Notes: generated from the sequence alone by a model not told the origin. A stretch of 64,000 nucleotides of DNA from Roridomyces roridus (GCA_029378245.1 JARKIF010000080.1:62001-126000), one strand, 5' to 3'. Positions 54,205-64,000 are shown, counted from the stretch's first letter. Made by a program: numbers and translations.

Positions 54205-55376
54205 AGCTCGGTCTTATCGGCCCGTTTCCCGCCAAAGTAGGGGTCCAACTTTTGATCGATGACGTCTTTGAGCCTGAGTCATTCGTGCTTATGCTTTGAA
54301 CATTGATCTCCCTCTATCCGCCGACGATTGCTGTGGGAACTAATATTTTTCCAGCACCGGACCCCGTTCCGAACTTCCCGATGACAGCTCGGCGCGCCTC
54401 TTGCTTCCCAAACCCTCACCGACCATGACACCCCAATTCGACACTCGCTGGTCCCACTCTTTCATTCAACTATTGTCAAACTATTGTTTGCCATGGCTCT
54501 TCTGTGAGTATCACCTTCCTCTCTTCTTCTAAGTTCTCCCTGGGGCATACCATTGAAATGTTGTACTTTTCTCGTGTCATATGACTCGTGGTCCTGGGTG
54601 GATTGCCCCGACATCGTCCTACATACTTTTTGCCCTGTCACCCTCATCGTCTGGTTGCATCTTATCCACCCTGGACTCGGATTGCCATGCGATAGCAATG
54701 GCCCTTAAAAGCAGGTTTAGGTGAATCGATTGTGGACCACCTGTGAGGCTAATGTTCGACGCAGGCGATTGGTCCGCGAAGGTTACTTACTTGATCGCAG
54801 CGGTGGATAGATTGCACCACAAGAGATCGATATGTGGTGACTCGGTTGTACGATGCGCACATTACTTAAGACACATTGAACCTGGCGCCTACACTCATGC
54901 TCCTCCATGATCACGAACATCAAAGCCGAAGAGGCTCGGACTTTTCGGATGTTCGAAATAATGTCCTCGGCAAGTCCCCGGGCCGCTTCCAACTTCTTGT
55001 AAGTCTGCCACTTACTACTTATGGACTCAGAGTGATTCAACATCACTGATGTATGATACGAGTATTTATACCTTTCCCATCTTTGTAGTTATTTATCTAG
55101 CCTCTTACTTACACCACCACAATCTAGGTTCCTATTTCTTCTTCCTGTATTTATCTAGCCTCTTACTTACACCACCACAATCTAGATCACTGTTCTTGTC
55201 TTTCTGTCTGAATTAGTGAGGACGCAATCCAGCGTCCTTTCACTTTTTTTTTGACAACGAACACATACCTGCCGGTGCCTCCTACAGCCTCCACACTGTT
55301 TCGGCACACTCTAGCTTAAACAGCCTCCACACTGTCTCGCCGGACTCCATCCACCCCTACCCCTCTTAGGACCCGG
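54205..55376. other. Intergenic / upstream part of the first Gypsy element
   Basis: No gene is seen. It contains two 37-bp direct repeats (55091-55127 and 55149-55185) and a 16-bp repeat acagcctccacactgt (about 55284-55299 and 55319-55334). These lie just before the gag start, so this is probably the 5' LTR or leader of the first retroelement, but LTR ends could not be set because the other LTR is outside the window. Confidence 0.45.
55091..55185. repeat. 37-bp direct repeat, two copies
   Basis: Identical units atttatctagcctcttactt + acaccaccacaatctag at 55091-55127 and 55149-55185, separated by 21 bp. Confidence 0.85.
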
Positions 55377-56290
55377 TTGTGGGCAAAGAATCACCCTTCT
55401 GTCACCACAGCGCCAGCAGACCCCCAAACTTCTGAAACAGGATCCTTATCTGACAGCTCCCCTGAATCTGTCCATCTGTCCAACTTGGCATCCGACAGTG
55501 ACAGTGATTCTGACAGCACCATGGCACCCCTGGCAACCAAACCTACTTTTGCAACAATCACCCATCCCAAATCTGATCGCTGCCCCATTCTGGAAGCCGG
55601 TATCATTACCCCAGAAATTCTATACGAGTGGCGCCGTGCATGCCAGAAATATCAAAAGAACTGCAAGGAGCGGACTGCAGATGATCTTGTTAGCTATGTG
55701 GCTGACGAGATGCGCGAACCCATCTTGGCAAAGTGGTATACAGCTAGCCAGACCAGGATTGATGGCTTGAAGCTGGATGCCTACATTGCCGAGCTTGGGA
55801 CTTTGGTTTTGGAGAAAGGATGGCAGGGAAAGATGCGGTGCAAGGTTCTAGGTGCCAAAATGGCCCTCAGTGGCCAGACCTTTGCAGATTGGGCCTATGA
55901 CATCCAGAACACCAATGCTATACTCTCTCAAGCCGCAGCAACCTTTGCTCTCACAGATGCAGACCTCAAGAATGTCCTTGATGCTGGACTGACAGAGACT
56001 CTGCAGATGGATCTGGACACAGAGCCTGTCCTTTCTACAGAACTCAATGCATGGATTGCAGAAGTCAAGCAGCGCGACGACCGTCTCAAATTTGAGGCTC
56101 TGCGCATGCAGCAGGTCATTGACTCTCAACCAACCAAATCCCCTGCCAAGGTCAAGCTATCTCTAGCTGAGCGGCTTGCACTTCCTCCCAAACCCTCATT
56201 GGCTTCGAGGCTCACCACACCTCCACCCAAAGATCCCAAGGCCAAATGCCCACCTCTCACCGACGGAGAAAAGGCTCTTTGGATTTGCAT
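55377..56290 (+). pseudogene. Gag-like region of Gypsy element 1
   Basis: Open for about 300 informative codons: a Ser/Asp-rich N-terminus (SDSDSDSDSTMAPLATKP), then a helical capsid-like part (ILYEWRRACQKYQKN, DEMREPILAKWYTASQTRID, YIAELGTLVLEKGW). Near 56272-56285 the frame should run into the zinc knuckle but instead shifts: the knuckle continues in the next frame (56246 onward), implying loss of one base. The first Met of the frame at 55377 is not certain (alternative Met near 55521). This frame, without the knuckle, continues to 56540 as out-of-frame sequence. Confidence 0.65.
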
Positions 56291-57691
56291 GATGGCTGCA
56301 GACGCTGCCGCAAGTTCTACATTGGTCACCGCACCCTCAACTGCGATGGAGACTTCCCAGATGCAGCTACCTATAGGACTCTTACCCAGGCTGATGCAGA
56401 AGCTCAAGCTGCTGCTCGTGGGAAGACCCTCAAGACAAAGCGTGAGCCAACTGCTGTGGTTCATGCTTCAAAGAATATTTTGGATACCGACTACGAAGAA
56501 TCAGACTCTGACCGTGACGGGTATGTCACTCCTCCTCTGACTGTCCCCCATCTTTATGCCGATATCACACTTTCTGGACCTTCCATCTCTGAATTCCCTA
56601 TTTCTGTTCGCTCACTGCTTGATATTGGTTGCCCCTCCATAGTTATTAGTGACAAGCTTGTCCACCAGCTTGGCCTGAGGCGATTTCCTCTTCCCACTGA
56701 AGAGGATAATCTGTCTTCACTATCGGAATCACCGTTGAGTTGCAGGGAATATGTAAAATTGAAGGTCTCATCGGCAGATGGGAATTGGACTTCGGGGACT
56801 GTCAGAGCTAAAGTCAATGTTGGTCTATGTATACCGTTGATATTGGGAATGCCATTTTTATCTGGAGAATATATTGTCATTGATTCTGCTTGTCGAACTG
56901 CAATTGATAAGCGTACTGGCTTTGATTTGCTGAACAATCCAAAATATCCACCTCGTCAATGGGAACCTGACCGGGTCATCCCCCCATCGACTCCCAAGAA
57001 GCTGAAGCAGAAACCTAGTACATCAGATTCTGTGCCATTCGGCTCCAATGAACTATTACCAATCAGTGTTATGCTGCAGGTCAAATCCCACCTTGAAGAA
57101 CTGGAATTCCAGCAGCTTCTCAAGGAGGAAGACATCAAAATGAAACTCAAACATGCTGATGTTTTCCCACTCCGTTTGCCAGACAATGCCGGTGATCTTC
57201 CCGATGAGATACTTCATCGGATCCGGCTGAAGAACCCTTCAATCGCCGTGAAGGGCAAGGCATATCAGCCGGCTCGCAAAAACTTGGACTCATGGAAGCG
57301 GATGCTTGATGAGCACATTGCTGCTGGCCGGATGAGGCCATCTTCATCTGAGTTCTCTTCACCAGCATTTGTGATTCACAAGTATTCAGGGGGAGTTCCA
57401 GACCCCACCGTGGATCCTCGTTGGGTAAATGACTACAGAGAGCTGAACAAGAACACAGTCCGGGACCATTTCCCCTTGCCTAGAATAGATGATATCTTAG
57501 CCGACTGTGGCCGAGGGAAAATCTTTGGCAAAATGGATATGACCAACAGCTTCTTCCAGACTCGCATTCATCCAGATGATGTGCACCTTACTGCGGTCCG
57601 CACACCATGGGGACTCTATGAGTGGCTTGTGATGCCCCAAGGGGGCTGCAATGGTCCACCAACTCATCAGAGACGTGTGACAGCAGCTCTG
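56246..57691 (+). pseudogene. Zinc knuckle, protease and partial RT of Gypsy element 1
   Basis: In order: a Gag zinc knuckle (DGCRRCRKFYIGHRTLNC), an aspartic-protease-like domain with active-site-like LLDIGCPSIVI (Ile in place of the usual Ser/Thr), a linker, and the RT fingers/palm start (WVNDYRELNKNTVRDHFPLP, RIDDILADC, KIFGKMDMTNSFFQTRIHPD, WLVMPQGGCNGPP). The coding sequence stops making RT sense at 57691, exactly where the LTR of element 2 begins. The reading frame running on to 57775 is LTR sequence, not protein. Confidence 0.78.
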
Positions 57692-57969
57692 TGTCACGAC
57701 AAGACTTGTTTCACGCGTCCAACAGCGGTAAGATGCTGTGGATTGGGTAGTGCGCTACTAAAGCTCGTAAAATGAACTGAATAAAAGTCTAGGAGAGGGT
57801 ACAGAATACGACGACTAGCTACTGCTTTTATACTATGAGGAATAGATCTACGATGCTACACTAATTGTCCTGGTGTCCAACATGCGCTATTGTCCCGCGC
57901 CTTTGTCTTCTCCTATTGTCGTGTCTCCACCGTGTCCTTCATAGAAGCCTGTCATGATCGGACAGTTCA
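57692..57969 (-). repeat. 3' LTR of Gypsy element 2 (left)
   Basis: Begins tgtcacgacaag at the junction with the interrupted RT and probably ends at ...gacagttca (57969), giving about 278 bp. The inner end is followed by ctgatcggaaactccttccc, which on the minus strand is a purine-rich tract as expected before a 3' LTR. The outer border is certain from comparison with 63872; the inner one is inferred. Confidence 0.65.
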
Positions 57970-58032
57970 CTGATCGGAAACTCCTTCCCACATCCATGCT
58001 GTCGTTCATAAATATGAAACTATCCCACGTCT

Positions 58033-61000
58033 TTAAATAATGTCTTCCTCGGCTTCTTCCTCAATCCGATCGAGACGGGGTTCCCAGGACTTTAACGCTG
58101 TACGGCGCCAATGCTTATCTGGTTTATTTGGCGTTGTCACGTGCGCAAATAGGTCAGCGCGTGACATTACCCCCTCTCTAGGATCGACGTCCTCGTCGAT
58201 GTCGACAAAACGATTTTCATCGTGAATAAATAATTTCTTCTTTAAATATGGTTGGGACTCCTCCTTTGGGACGAATCTCTTGCATTCGCCGTCCCAAAAT
58301 CCAGCCGGGAGCGTGGGTAGCGCCCTGACGTCAATGCTGTGTTCCCTGTTATATTTATCCAACAGCTTCCTTGCATGCGTCAAGTTACGCGATGGTTCCC
58401 ACGTCCTTTCTCCCATCGGATAATTCTTCCACTTTATTAAATATTGAAACCCGCGTCCCATCTTGCGGTGTTTCAGTATCTCCTCCACCTCGTACTCCTC
58501 TTCGCCGGATATGATTTTCGGCGGCGGCCGCTTCTCCCTTCGATTCTCGGGTGGTTCCGTATATGGTGTGAGAATCGCCTTGTTGAACACCGGATGTGAC
58601 TTGTCCGTGCTCGGCAATTTCAACCTATAGGATGACGCTCCGACTTTCTCCAGGACCTCGTACGGCCCGAGCCTCCTATCTCCCAGCTTCTTTGAGGGTC
58701 TATCCGTCTGGATATTCGTCGCCTCAATCCAGACCTTGTCTCCCTTTTTAAATACCGGCGCTGGTCGCCGTCGTAGATTATATGTTTTTTCCATCGTTTT
58801 CTGTGTTTTTTCTAATGCCGCGGTTGCCTCATCGCGGATCTTTTTCATTTTCTTGCCGAACTCGTCGGCCGCCTCGTTCCTCGTTTCCACGGCGTTCTCG
58901 ATCCCTTTCCAAGGGTGATAGCCGGTATTTAAATAGAACGGCAAGGCCTTCGTTGCTGAACTGGCCTTGTCGTTGTAACAGAACTCCGCCAGGGAGAGCC
59001 ACTCGGCCCAGTCCGTCTGGTGATAATTGATAAATATGCGGAGATATTTTTCGATCTCCTGGTTCATCCGTTCCGTCTGCCCGTCGGTTATCGGATGGTG
59101 TGCCGTACTCGGGTTCATTTCGATCCCCAGGATCTTATTGAGCTCCCTCATAAAGCCTCCTACATATCTCGGATCCCGATCCGAGATGATCTTTCGGGGT
59201 ACCCCGTGATATCTAATCACACGGTCGCGTGTCAAACGCGCAACTCCTTCAGCTGTGATCTCCATGGTCGTGGGCTCCACGTGAATCATCTTGCTGAAAG
59301 TGTCCACCCAGACTTGAATCGCATTGTGGCCGTTGCTAATCGGCAGCGGCCCGATCAAGTCCATTGAAATGATCTGCCAGGGACCTTCCGCAATCTTGTG
59401 CGGGTTCAGCTTGCCCTGCTTGTGCCGAAGAACTCGTGACCTCTGACACGCTTCGCATGTTTTTACATACTCGGAAACATTGTTGCCGAGCTTCGGCCAC
59501 CAGTAATTTCGTTCAACGAGTTCCTGGGTCCGGTTCCCTCCGGGGTGTCCCACGATTGCCGGATCGTGGTGGAGTCCAATAATTTTATTTCTAAGTTCCA
59601 TGTTATGCGGAACGTAAATAAGGCCATTGTAGTACACAATGCCGTCCTCCTCCTCCCATCTAGGGAGCTTCTTCAATAAGGCAGACCTCACGCTGCCGTC
59701 CCTCTTGCGTTCCGATCGGATCTCTTCCAAAAGATCCTTCTCGACGCCTTCGAGCGTGATCTCCTGCGCTCGGAAATATTCGGGTTTAAGCAAGACAATT
59801 TCCTGATTATCTTCCTTCCCCTGGTCATGATCCGCCCTGCGGGATAATAAATCGGCCTGCTTATTCAAAGCTCCGGGCCGGTGCCGTAACGAGAAGTCGT
59901 ACTGCGACAACTCGATGATCCATCGTGCCTGCCGACGATTGATTTTCTGCGGCTTTTTGAAGTACTGGAGGTTCTTGTGATCCGTCAGAACCTCGAACGT
60001 GTGCCTTGCACCGAGTAGGAATTGCCTCCACTCATCAAGAGCGAGCATGATTGCGAGCATTTCTTTGTCATAGATCTCGTAATTCCTTTCGGTATCGCTC
60101 ATGCCGTGGGACATGAAAGCGACAGGCCTCCACACTCCTTCCTGGAGTTGGCTGAGCACTGCTCCAACTGCTCCGTCCGACGCATCGGCCTCAAGCCGAT
60201 ATTCCCCGTCGTCTGTTGGCAAAGCCAATACGACATCCTCTGCGATCCGTTCCTTCAACTTGTTGATCGCCGCCTCCTGTTCCGGTCCCCAGGACCACGC
60301 AACCTTCCCCGTCAGCTTAGTGAGGGGCCTGGCGATGTCGGCAAAGCCGCGGACAAATCGCCGATAAAAGTTAATAAAGCCCAGGAACGCCTGCACTTGC
60401 TTGACGTTCTTTGGCATGGGCCACTCCATGATCCCTTTGATTTTCACCGGGTCCATCCGCATGGAGTTGTGGGAAATAATTACCCCGAGGTATTCGATCT
60501 CCGTCTTCTCGAATTCACATTTCTCGGGTTTCAAGAATAATTTATTCTTCTCTAACGTCTCCAGGACGCGTGACACCATCCGTCTATGCTCCTCCAGGGA
60601 GTCCGTGTAAATTAAGATGTCATCCAGGTAGACGATCACATGGCCCTCGTTGATGAGATCCCGAAGAATGTCGTTCATCATTGTTTGGAACGTGGCCGGT
60701 GAATTGGTCAACCCAAAGAACATCACGAGCGGCTCGAACAATCCCCGATTGGTCCGAAAAGCCGCTTTCCACTCATCTCCTTCTTTGATCCGTACGTTGT
60801 TGTAACCCCAACGTATGTCAAGCTTGGAGAAGAATCTTGCTCCTCGGAGTTTGTTGACCAGCTCCGAGATTAGAGGCAACGGGTACTTGTTCTTCACCGT
60901 CATCTCGTTGAGCTTCCGGTAATCCTGTACCGGTCGAAGGGACCCGTCCTTCTTTTTAATAAAGAAAAATGCCGAGGCCATCGGCGACTTGGATGGTCTG

Positions 61001-62265
61001 ATCCGTCCACTCTTGAGATTCTCTTCAAGAAACTCGTTCAGCTTTTCTTGTTCGCTTAACGAGAGTGGATAGATCTTGCAATCGACAGCCTTTGATCCGG
61101 GCTTTAGTTCGATCGCATGATCCCAAGGTCGCTTTTCCGGCAATGAGTCAAAAGACTCTTTTGCGAAAACCTTGACGTACTCCCGATATTGCTCCGGGAT
61201 CTTGTCTTCCGTCAATTTTTCTTTTTCTACCGAAGCCTGTTCGGCCATCTGCTGTGCCTGCGTTGCCTTGCTCCGCAGCTCCACAACAGGCGCGAAATCG
61301 ACCAATAGGATCGATTCGCCTTCTTCCACCGCTTCCTCCCGTGTGACACCTTTTCCGGCTTCTAGTCCGGTCATGCCACACTCAGCCGGACATCGGCTAA
61401 ACTTCATCGTCTGGTCCCGCCAGTTGATCTCTGGGTTGTGTTTAAACAACCAGTCGTACCCAATGAACATACGTGCTTTGCCTAAGCCCGTGATCAGGAA
61501 TTTTTGTCTTTCAACATGCGGGCCGATAGACATGATCATTTCCACATAATGAGTGATCTTGCCTTTCGTGTTCTCGGTCCCGTCGGCATTCCTGGCCACA
61601 ATCGGCATGTCGAGTTTTTTAAGCTCGAAGCCTTCGGCCTTGGCATAGTCCCTGTCCATGCACGTGGTGGTACACCCGTTGTCCAGCAACGCACGAATGG
61701 AACGTGTTTTCCCTGTGTCCAGTGTTTCCAGCTGGACTGCCACCAACATCTCGTGGTGGACACGTTGCCGTTGGAACTCACGCAGCTCCTGAGCCAAGCG
61801 TTGTTCCGTTTCTCCCATAGCACGGCGTGCGATCCATTGTGCAGCCTCCTTCTTTCTGAGACCAAATGGCACCCGTGTATGCTTAGGCGCTACCTCCTCT
61901 TTCGAGGATTGAGCCTCCGCGACATCGTCGCCCTTTTTCTTCTCACTATTTTTATCACTGGTTTGGGTTCCAGGGGCCTTTTTAAAAGCGCTCCAGCGCT
62001 TGTTCGCTGCATCCATGCGTTGATTTTTTAAATTACGTTTCCTATTCTGGTTCTCCAAGATACGTATTTTTTGTGGCTTTTGTACTTTGCCTACAAGAAA
62101 TTCTTGTATACTACGTTGCAGGCTAGTTTTTTCTATATAATTTACAGGTACACTATTTTGCATATTGTTCATGCTGTCCGTAACCGCCTCTAGCGGTGTG
62201 AATTGTCCATGGATGATAGATACGGGAGGGCACACCGGTTCGGCCTTGACCGGGCGCCCTAGCAA
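58033..62265 (-). CDS. Pol polyprotein of Gypsy element 2 (PR-RT-RNH-IN-chromodomain)
   Basis: 1410 codons without stops. Domains by rough residue: protease around 195 (ALLDNGCTTTCMD, Asn replacing Ser/Thr in the DxG triad); RT about 410-590 with catalytic YLDDILIY near 550; RNase H from about 685 (LEADASDGAVGAVLSQ); integrase HHCC zinc domain about 900-935 (HHDPAIVGHPGGN, CEACQRSR) and the D,D,E core (SMDLIGPLP, SDRDPRYVGG, DGQTERMNQEIEKYL); and a C-terminal chromodomain around 1255-1305 (YEVEEILKHRKMG, YLIKWKNYPMGERTWEPS). The chromodomain would target integration to marked chromatin. The ORF has no ATG near its upstream end and overlaps gag by 7 nt in the -1 frame, so it is made as a Gag-Pol fusion. 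Confidence 0.92.
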   Translation of the reverse strand: MLGRPVKAEPVCPPVSIIHGQFTPLEAVTDSMNNMQNSVPVNYIEKTSLQRSIQEFLVGKVQKPQKIRILENQNRKRNLKNQRMDAANKRWSAFKKAPGTQTSDKNSEKKKGDDVAEAQSSKEEVAPKHTRVPFGLRKKEAAQWIARRAMGETEQRLAQELREFQRQRVHHEMLVAVQLETLDTGKTRSIRALLDNGCTTTCMDRDYAKAEGFELKKLDMPIVARNADGTENTKGKITHYVEMIMSIGPHVERQKFLITGLGKARMFIGYDWLFKHNPEINWRDQTMKFSRCPAECGMTGLEAGKGVTREEAVEEGESILLVDFAPVVELRSKATQAQQMAEQASVEKEKLTEDKIPEQYREYVKVFAKESFDSLPEKRPWDHAIELKPGSKAVDCKIYPLSLSEQEKLNEFLEENLKSGRIRPSKSPMASAFFFIKKKDGSLRPVQDYRKLNEMTVKNKYPLPLISELVNKLRGARFFSKLDIRWGYNNVRIKEGDEWKAAFRTNRGLFEPLVMFFGLTNSPATFQTMMNDILRDLINEGHVIVYLDDILIYTDSLEEHRRMVSRVLETLEKNKLFLKPEKCEFEKTEIEYLGVIISHNSMRMDPVKIKGIMEWPMPKNVKQVQAFLGFINFYRRFVRGFADIARPLTKLTGKVAWSWGPEQEAAINKLKERIAEDVVLALPTDDGEYRLEADASDGAVGAVLSQLQEGVWRPVAFMSHGMSDTERNYEIYDKEMLAIMLALDEWRQFLLGARHTFEVLTDHKNLQYFKKPQKINRRQARWIIELSQYDFSLRHRPGALNKQADLLSRRADHDQGKEDNQEIVLLKPEYFRAQEITLEGVEKDLLEEIRSERKRDGSVRSALLKKLPRWEEEDGIVYYNGLIYVPHNMELRNKIIGLHHDPAIVGHPGGNRTQELVERNYWWPKLGNNVSEYVKTCEACQRSRVLRHKQGKLNPHKIAEGPWQIISMDLIGPLPISNGHNAIQVWVDTFSKMIHVEPTTMEITAEGVARLTRDRVIRYHGVPRKIISDRDPRYVGGFMRELNKILGIEMNPSTAHHPITDGQTERMNQEIEKYLRIFINYHQTDWAEWLSLAEFCYNDKASSATKALPFYLNTGYHPWKGIENAVETRNEAADEFGKKMKKIRDEATAALEKTQKTMEKTYNLRRRPAPVFKKGDKVWIEATNIQTDRPSKKLGDRRLGPYEVLEKVGASSYRLKLPSTDKSHPVFNKAILTPYTEPPENRREKRPPPKIISGEEEYEVEEILKHRKMGRGFQYLIKWKNYPMGERTWEPSRNLTHARKLLDKYNREHSIDVRALPTLPAGFWDGECKRFVPKEESQPYLKKKLFIHDENRFVDIDEDVDPREGVMSRADLFAHVTTPNKPDKHWRRTALKSWEPRLDRIEEEAEEDII

Positions 62266-62271
62266 AAACCC
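62259..62271 (-). promoter_or_regulatory. Gag-pol -1 frameshift site
   Basis: Just before the gag stop, the bases 62271-62265 read G GGT TTT in the gag frame, an X-XXY-YYZ heptamer, followed by TGC TAG. A one-base backward slip there enters the pol frame, which is open across this point. No other way of joining the two ORFs is apparent. Whether a downstream RNA structure stimulates slippage was not determined. Confidence 0.6.
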
Positions 62272-63419
62272 TTCTCACGGAGGATGGCGGCCAACACCTG
62301 CAGATCCTCCTGAGAATAATCATCGGTCTTGATCGACCGGATATTGAACTTCTTTTTGGGAGGCTCCGGGCACTCCCGCTTCATGTGGCCCTCCTTGCCA
62401 CAGTTGTAACATTTGAACACGGCCTGCCGCGTTCGATCGACGTCCATCGGCGCCGGGTTTCCGGGAGTGACCCGAGTCGCCAGATGGGGGGCTGTCCCCT
62501 GGGGTCTAGGCGGCGGCACCAGTGCCGTGGCCTTGGGGAACTTGGGCGGCGGCTGCTGCTGCGCCGGCGTCCAAAACATTCCACCTCCCGCTCCCCAGCG
62601 AGAGTTGATGAGCTTCCCGCGCTCAATGATGCCGTTGATTGTCATCAACCGGCTTTTCAATCCGGGGTAGGTCCCCGGGATCTCGACGCCACCAGCGTAC
62701 AGCTGTTTGCGTACCTGGTCCGAGACCAGGATTTCCAGTGCTTGGCACAAAAAGGTGTCGTGCAGCACATTTCCGGGCGCGTAGCCCGCCTGCTCCGCGT
62801 TCAGCTCGAACGACTGGAGGAAGTCGGCCAGGGTGGACGTTCCCTGCCGAGTGTTCATCAGGCGCAACAGCGCCGTCTCCTTGACGTTCTGATCCGCGAA
62901 CGTCGACTCCAACTCCGTTATAAACTCCTCGAAGGAGGGACGGAGTTGACCAAGGCGTAAATGCTTCGCCTTCCAGTTCCGTGACCAGTTGGCGGCCGGA
63001 CACGGAGAACTCTTTTCGTCGCCCAGCAACGAGAGCACGAAGAAAATACGTCTATGATCCATATTAAAATCGTGTTCGTATGCCACAAGGTAGGTCGTGA
63101 CACTGTCGATCCAAGTTTCCCACTTGGATTTGTCGTTGCCGTCAAACGGCGGGGGAAGCCGGGCCAGCGTCATCCTTGCTGGTGCCGGGCGTGGGGGGAG
63201 GGCCTGAAGTAACTCAGTCAGGCCATGCTGGGCGGGGATGGAATCGGGTCGGGTGGGAAGAGGGCGAGGGGGAGAGCGGGTAGGAGGGCGGGATGGGTAA
63301 ATTTGGGGGTGGGGGGAGTAGACCGCCTGAGGCTGGTCGTAATGGATGGGACTGCCGTGATGGGACATGGCAGGGGCGGCGGTGTGGAAGGTGTGGTGGG
63401 TGGTGGAGGAAACAGCCAA
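62259..63419 (-). CDS. Gag protein of Gypsy element 2
   Basis: 386 residues. A Pro/His-rich N-terminus (GSPIHYDQPQAVYSPHPQIY) is followed by a capsid-like helical domain (DGNDKSKWETWIDSVTTYLV, RLMNTRQGTSTLADFLQSFE) and one CCHC zinc knuckle at residues 337-350 (CYNCGKEGHMKREC) for RNA binding. The stop follows a GGGTTTT run used for frameshifting into pol. It would form the cytoplasmic particle that packages the element RNA. The start at 63419 is the first ATG of the frame. Confidence 0.88.
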   Translation of the reverse strand: MAVSSTTHHTFHTAAPAMSHHGSPIHYDQPQAVYSPHPQIYPSRPPTRSPPRPLPTRPDSIPAQHGLTELLQALPPRPAPARMTLARLPPPFDGNDKSKWETWIDSVTTYLVAYEHDFNMDHRRIFFVLSLLGDEKSSPCPAANWSRNWKAKHLRLGQLRPSFEEFITELESTFADQNVKETALLRLMNTRQGTSTLADFLQSFELNAEQAGYAPGNVLHDTFLCQALEILVSDQVRKQLYAGGVEIPGTYPGLKSRLMTINGIIERGKLINSRWGAGGGMFWTPAQQQPPPKFPKATALVPPPRPQGTAPHLATRVTPGNPAPMDVDRTRQAVFKCYNCGKEGHMKRECPEPPKKKFNIRSIKTDDYSQEDLQVLAAILREKGFC

Positions 63420-63871
63420 GAGTTGGTCTGCTACGGAGTTGGCTTCACGGCTAGAGGTGCCGGAAGAGGAAGATGATGGTGCGCGAAACGCCGTCGCGGC
63501 TTGGGTAGGAGCGGCACGAAGCCGGTGGTGGGTTTCTCGGTCGTAACGCTTGCCGATAGAACAGACCCGGGCCTTCTACGACTCTCCCGGTATCTGCGCG
63601 AGGGTACTCTCCGAAGATTGCCACCCGAACGCCAACGTCTGCTATTGTGCGGGGACGGACTCAACGTTTCCCGTAGCACAGCGACTGTCTATCAAAATAG
63701 TTCGACCAGAGATTGGCGCTTGTTTAACGTCGCGATTTAACGACGTGACGCTTGTGGTATGAGTGGATCTTCAATTACGAGAATCCAAGTAGTGGGGGAG
63801 GGACGCCGAGGCGTATGGAAAGGATAGGTCGGGGGGGGAGGTAAGAGTGGTATGAGGGTAGACTTTTATTA
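63420..63871 (-). other. 5' leader of Gypsy element 2
   Basis: About 450 bp between the 5' LTR and gag. It should contain the primer-binding site next to the LTR; the adjacent minus-strand bases (taataaaagtctacc) do not obviously match a common tRNA 3' end, so priming may be by another mechanism. No gene is seen. Confidence 0.45.
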
Positions 63872-64000
63872 TGTCACGACAAGACTTGTTTCACGCGTCC
63901 AACAGCGGTAAGATGCTGTGGATTGGGTAGTGCGCTACTAAAGCTCGTAAAATGAACTGAATAAAAGTCTAGGAGAGGGTACAGAATATGACGACTAGCT
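63872..64000 (-). repeat. 5' LTR of Gypsy element 2 (right, partial)
   Basis: 129 bp present, colinear with 57692-57820 with a single difference (c versus t in agaata-gacgac near the window end). Continues beyond the window. Confidence 0.9.

Larger units (their letters stand above)
55377..57691 (+). mobile_element. Ty3/Gypsy retroelement 1, interrupted
   Basis: Gag, protease and the first part of reverse transcriptase on the plus strand, cut at 57691 by insertion of a second Gypsy element. The remainder (rest of RT, RNase H, integrase, 3' LTR) would lie beyond the window if it still exists. A 1-nt deletion also separates the gag and zinc-knuckle frames. Confidence 0.8.
57692..64000 (-). mobile_element. 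Ty3/Gypsy chromovirus, nested, nearly complete
   Basis: Minus-strand LTR retrotransposon inserted into element 1. Its 3' LTR (left, from 57692) and the start of its 5' LTR (right, from 63872) are both present, with gag and pol complete between them. The 5' LTR runs off the window. LTR borders show the TG...CA rule. Intact ORFs and near-identical LTRs point to a recent, possibly active element. The presence of a chromodomain places it among chromoviruses, common in fungi. Confidence 0.9.

Noticed and set aside
62385..62960. 191-codon plus-strand frame
   Set aside because: Antisense of the Gypsy gag gene with no motif.

Overview
This is nuclear DNA of a basidiomycete fungus, almost certainly an agaricomycete (mushroom-forming lineage). 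Genes are split by many introns of about 45-56 nt, usually with GTGCGT, GTAAGT or GTACGT donors. Several families typical of this group occur: DUF6534 membrane proteins, DUF6593 proteins, a seven-helix membrane protein, F-box proteins, a 'glycopeptide'-type secreted protein, a MYND-finger protein and a type I metacaspase. I spliced the genes by hand from donor/acceptor phase and family motifs; unless noted, each model closes in frame over its full length.

Layout. 1-11.3 kb: a partial gene, a DUF6534 gene (-), a DUF6593 gene (+), an F-box gene (+), a decayed DUF6534 fragment, an intact DUF6534 gene (+) and a long-chain acyl-CoA synthetase (+) that appears to contain a one-nucleotide exon. 11.5-21 kb: a kinase-like gene (-), a small hypothetical gene with two broken relatives nearby, a damaged MYND-finger gene and a 5'-truncated TAP-type hydrolase. 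21.8-34.9 kb: a drug-type MFS transporter, a type B carboxylesterase with a 5-nt exon, a 125-bp tandem repeat, a small secreted Cys protein, two tandem DUF6593 paralogues (one with a GC-AG intron), a ten-exon secreted glycopeptide-type gene, a small acidic protein and a SnoaL-like protein. 35-50 kb: metacaspase, FucP-type sugar transporter, a P450 fragment, a frameshifted aldo/keto reductase, a P450 with a 2-nt frameshift, a MITE, a seven-helix membrane protein and an F-box protein.

50.6-64 kb is transposon-rich. A 3.58-kb Tc1/mariner-type element with about 322-bp terminal inverted repeats and TA duplications carries two convergent, apparently intact genes. One is a DD34E transposase. The other is an acidic nuclear-type protein belonging to a family I associate with agaricomycetes. 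Next is a Ty3/Gypsy gag-pol remnant, cut within its reverse transcriptase by a second, young Ty3/Gypsy chromovirus on the opposite strand. That element has intact gag and pol joined by a -1 frameshift, and its right LTR runs off the window end.

Apart from the transposons there is no obvious single pathway. The mix of MFS transporters, esterase, P450 and aldo/keto reductase copies with local duplications and decay looks like accessory, fast-turnover sequence. The most unusual items are the two-gene mariner element with promoter-bearing inverted repeats, and the one-nucleotide exon.
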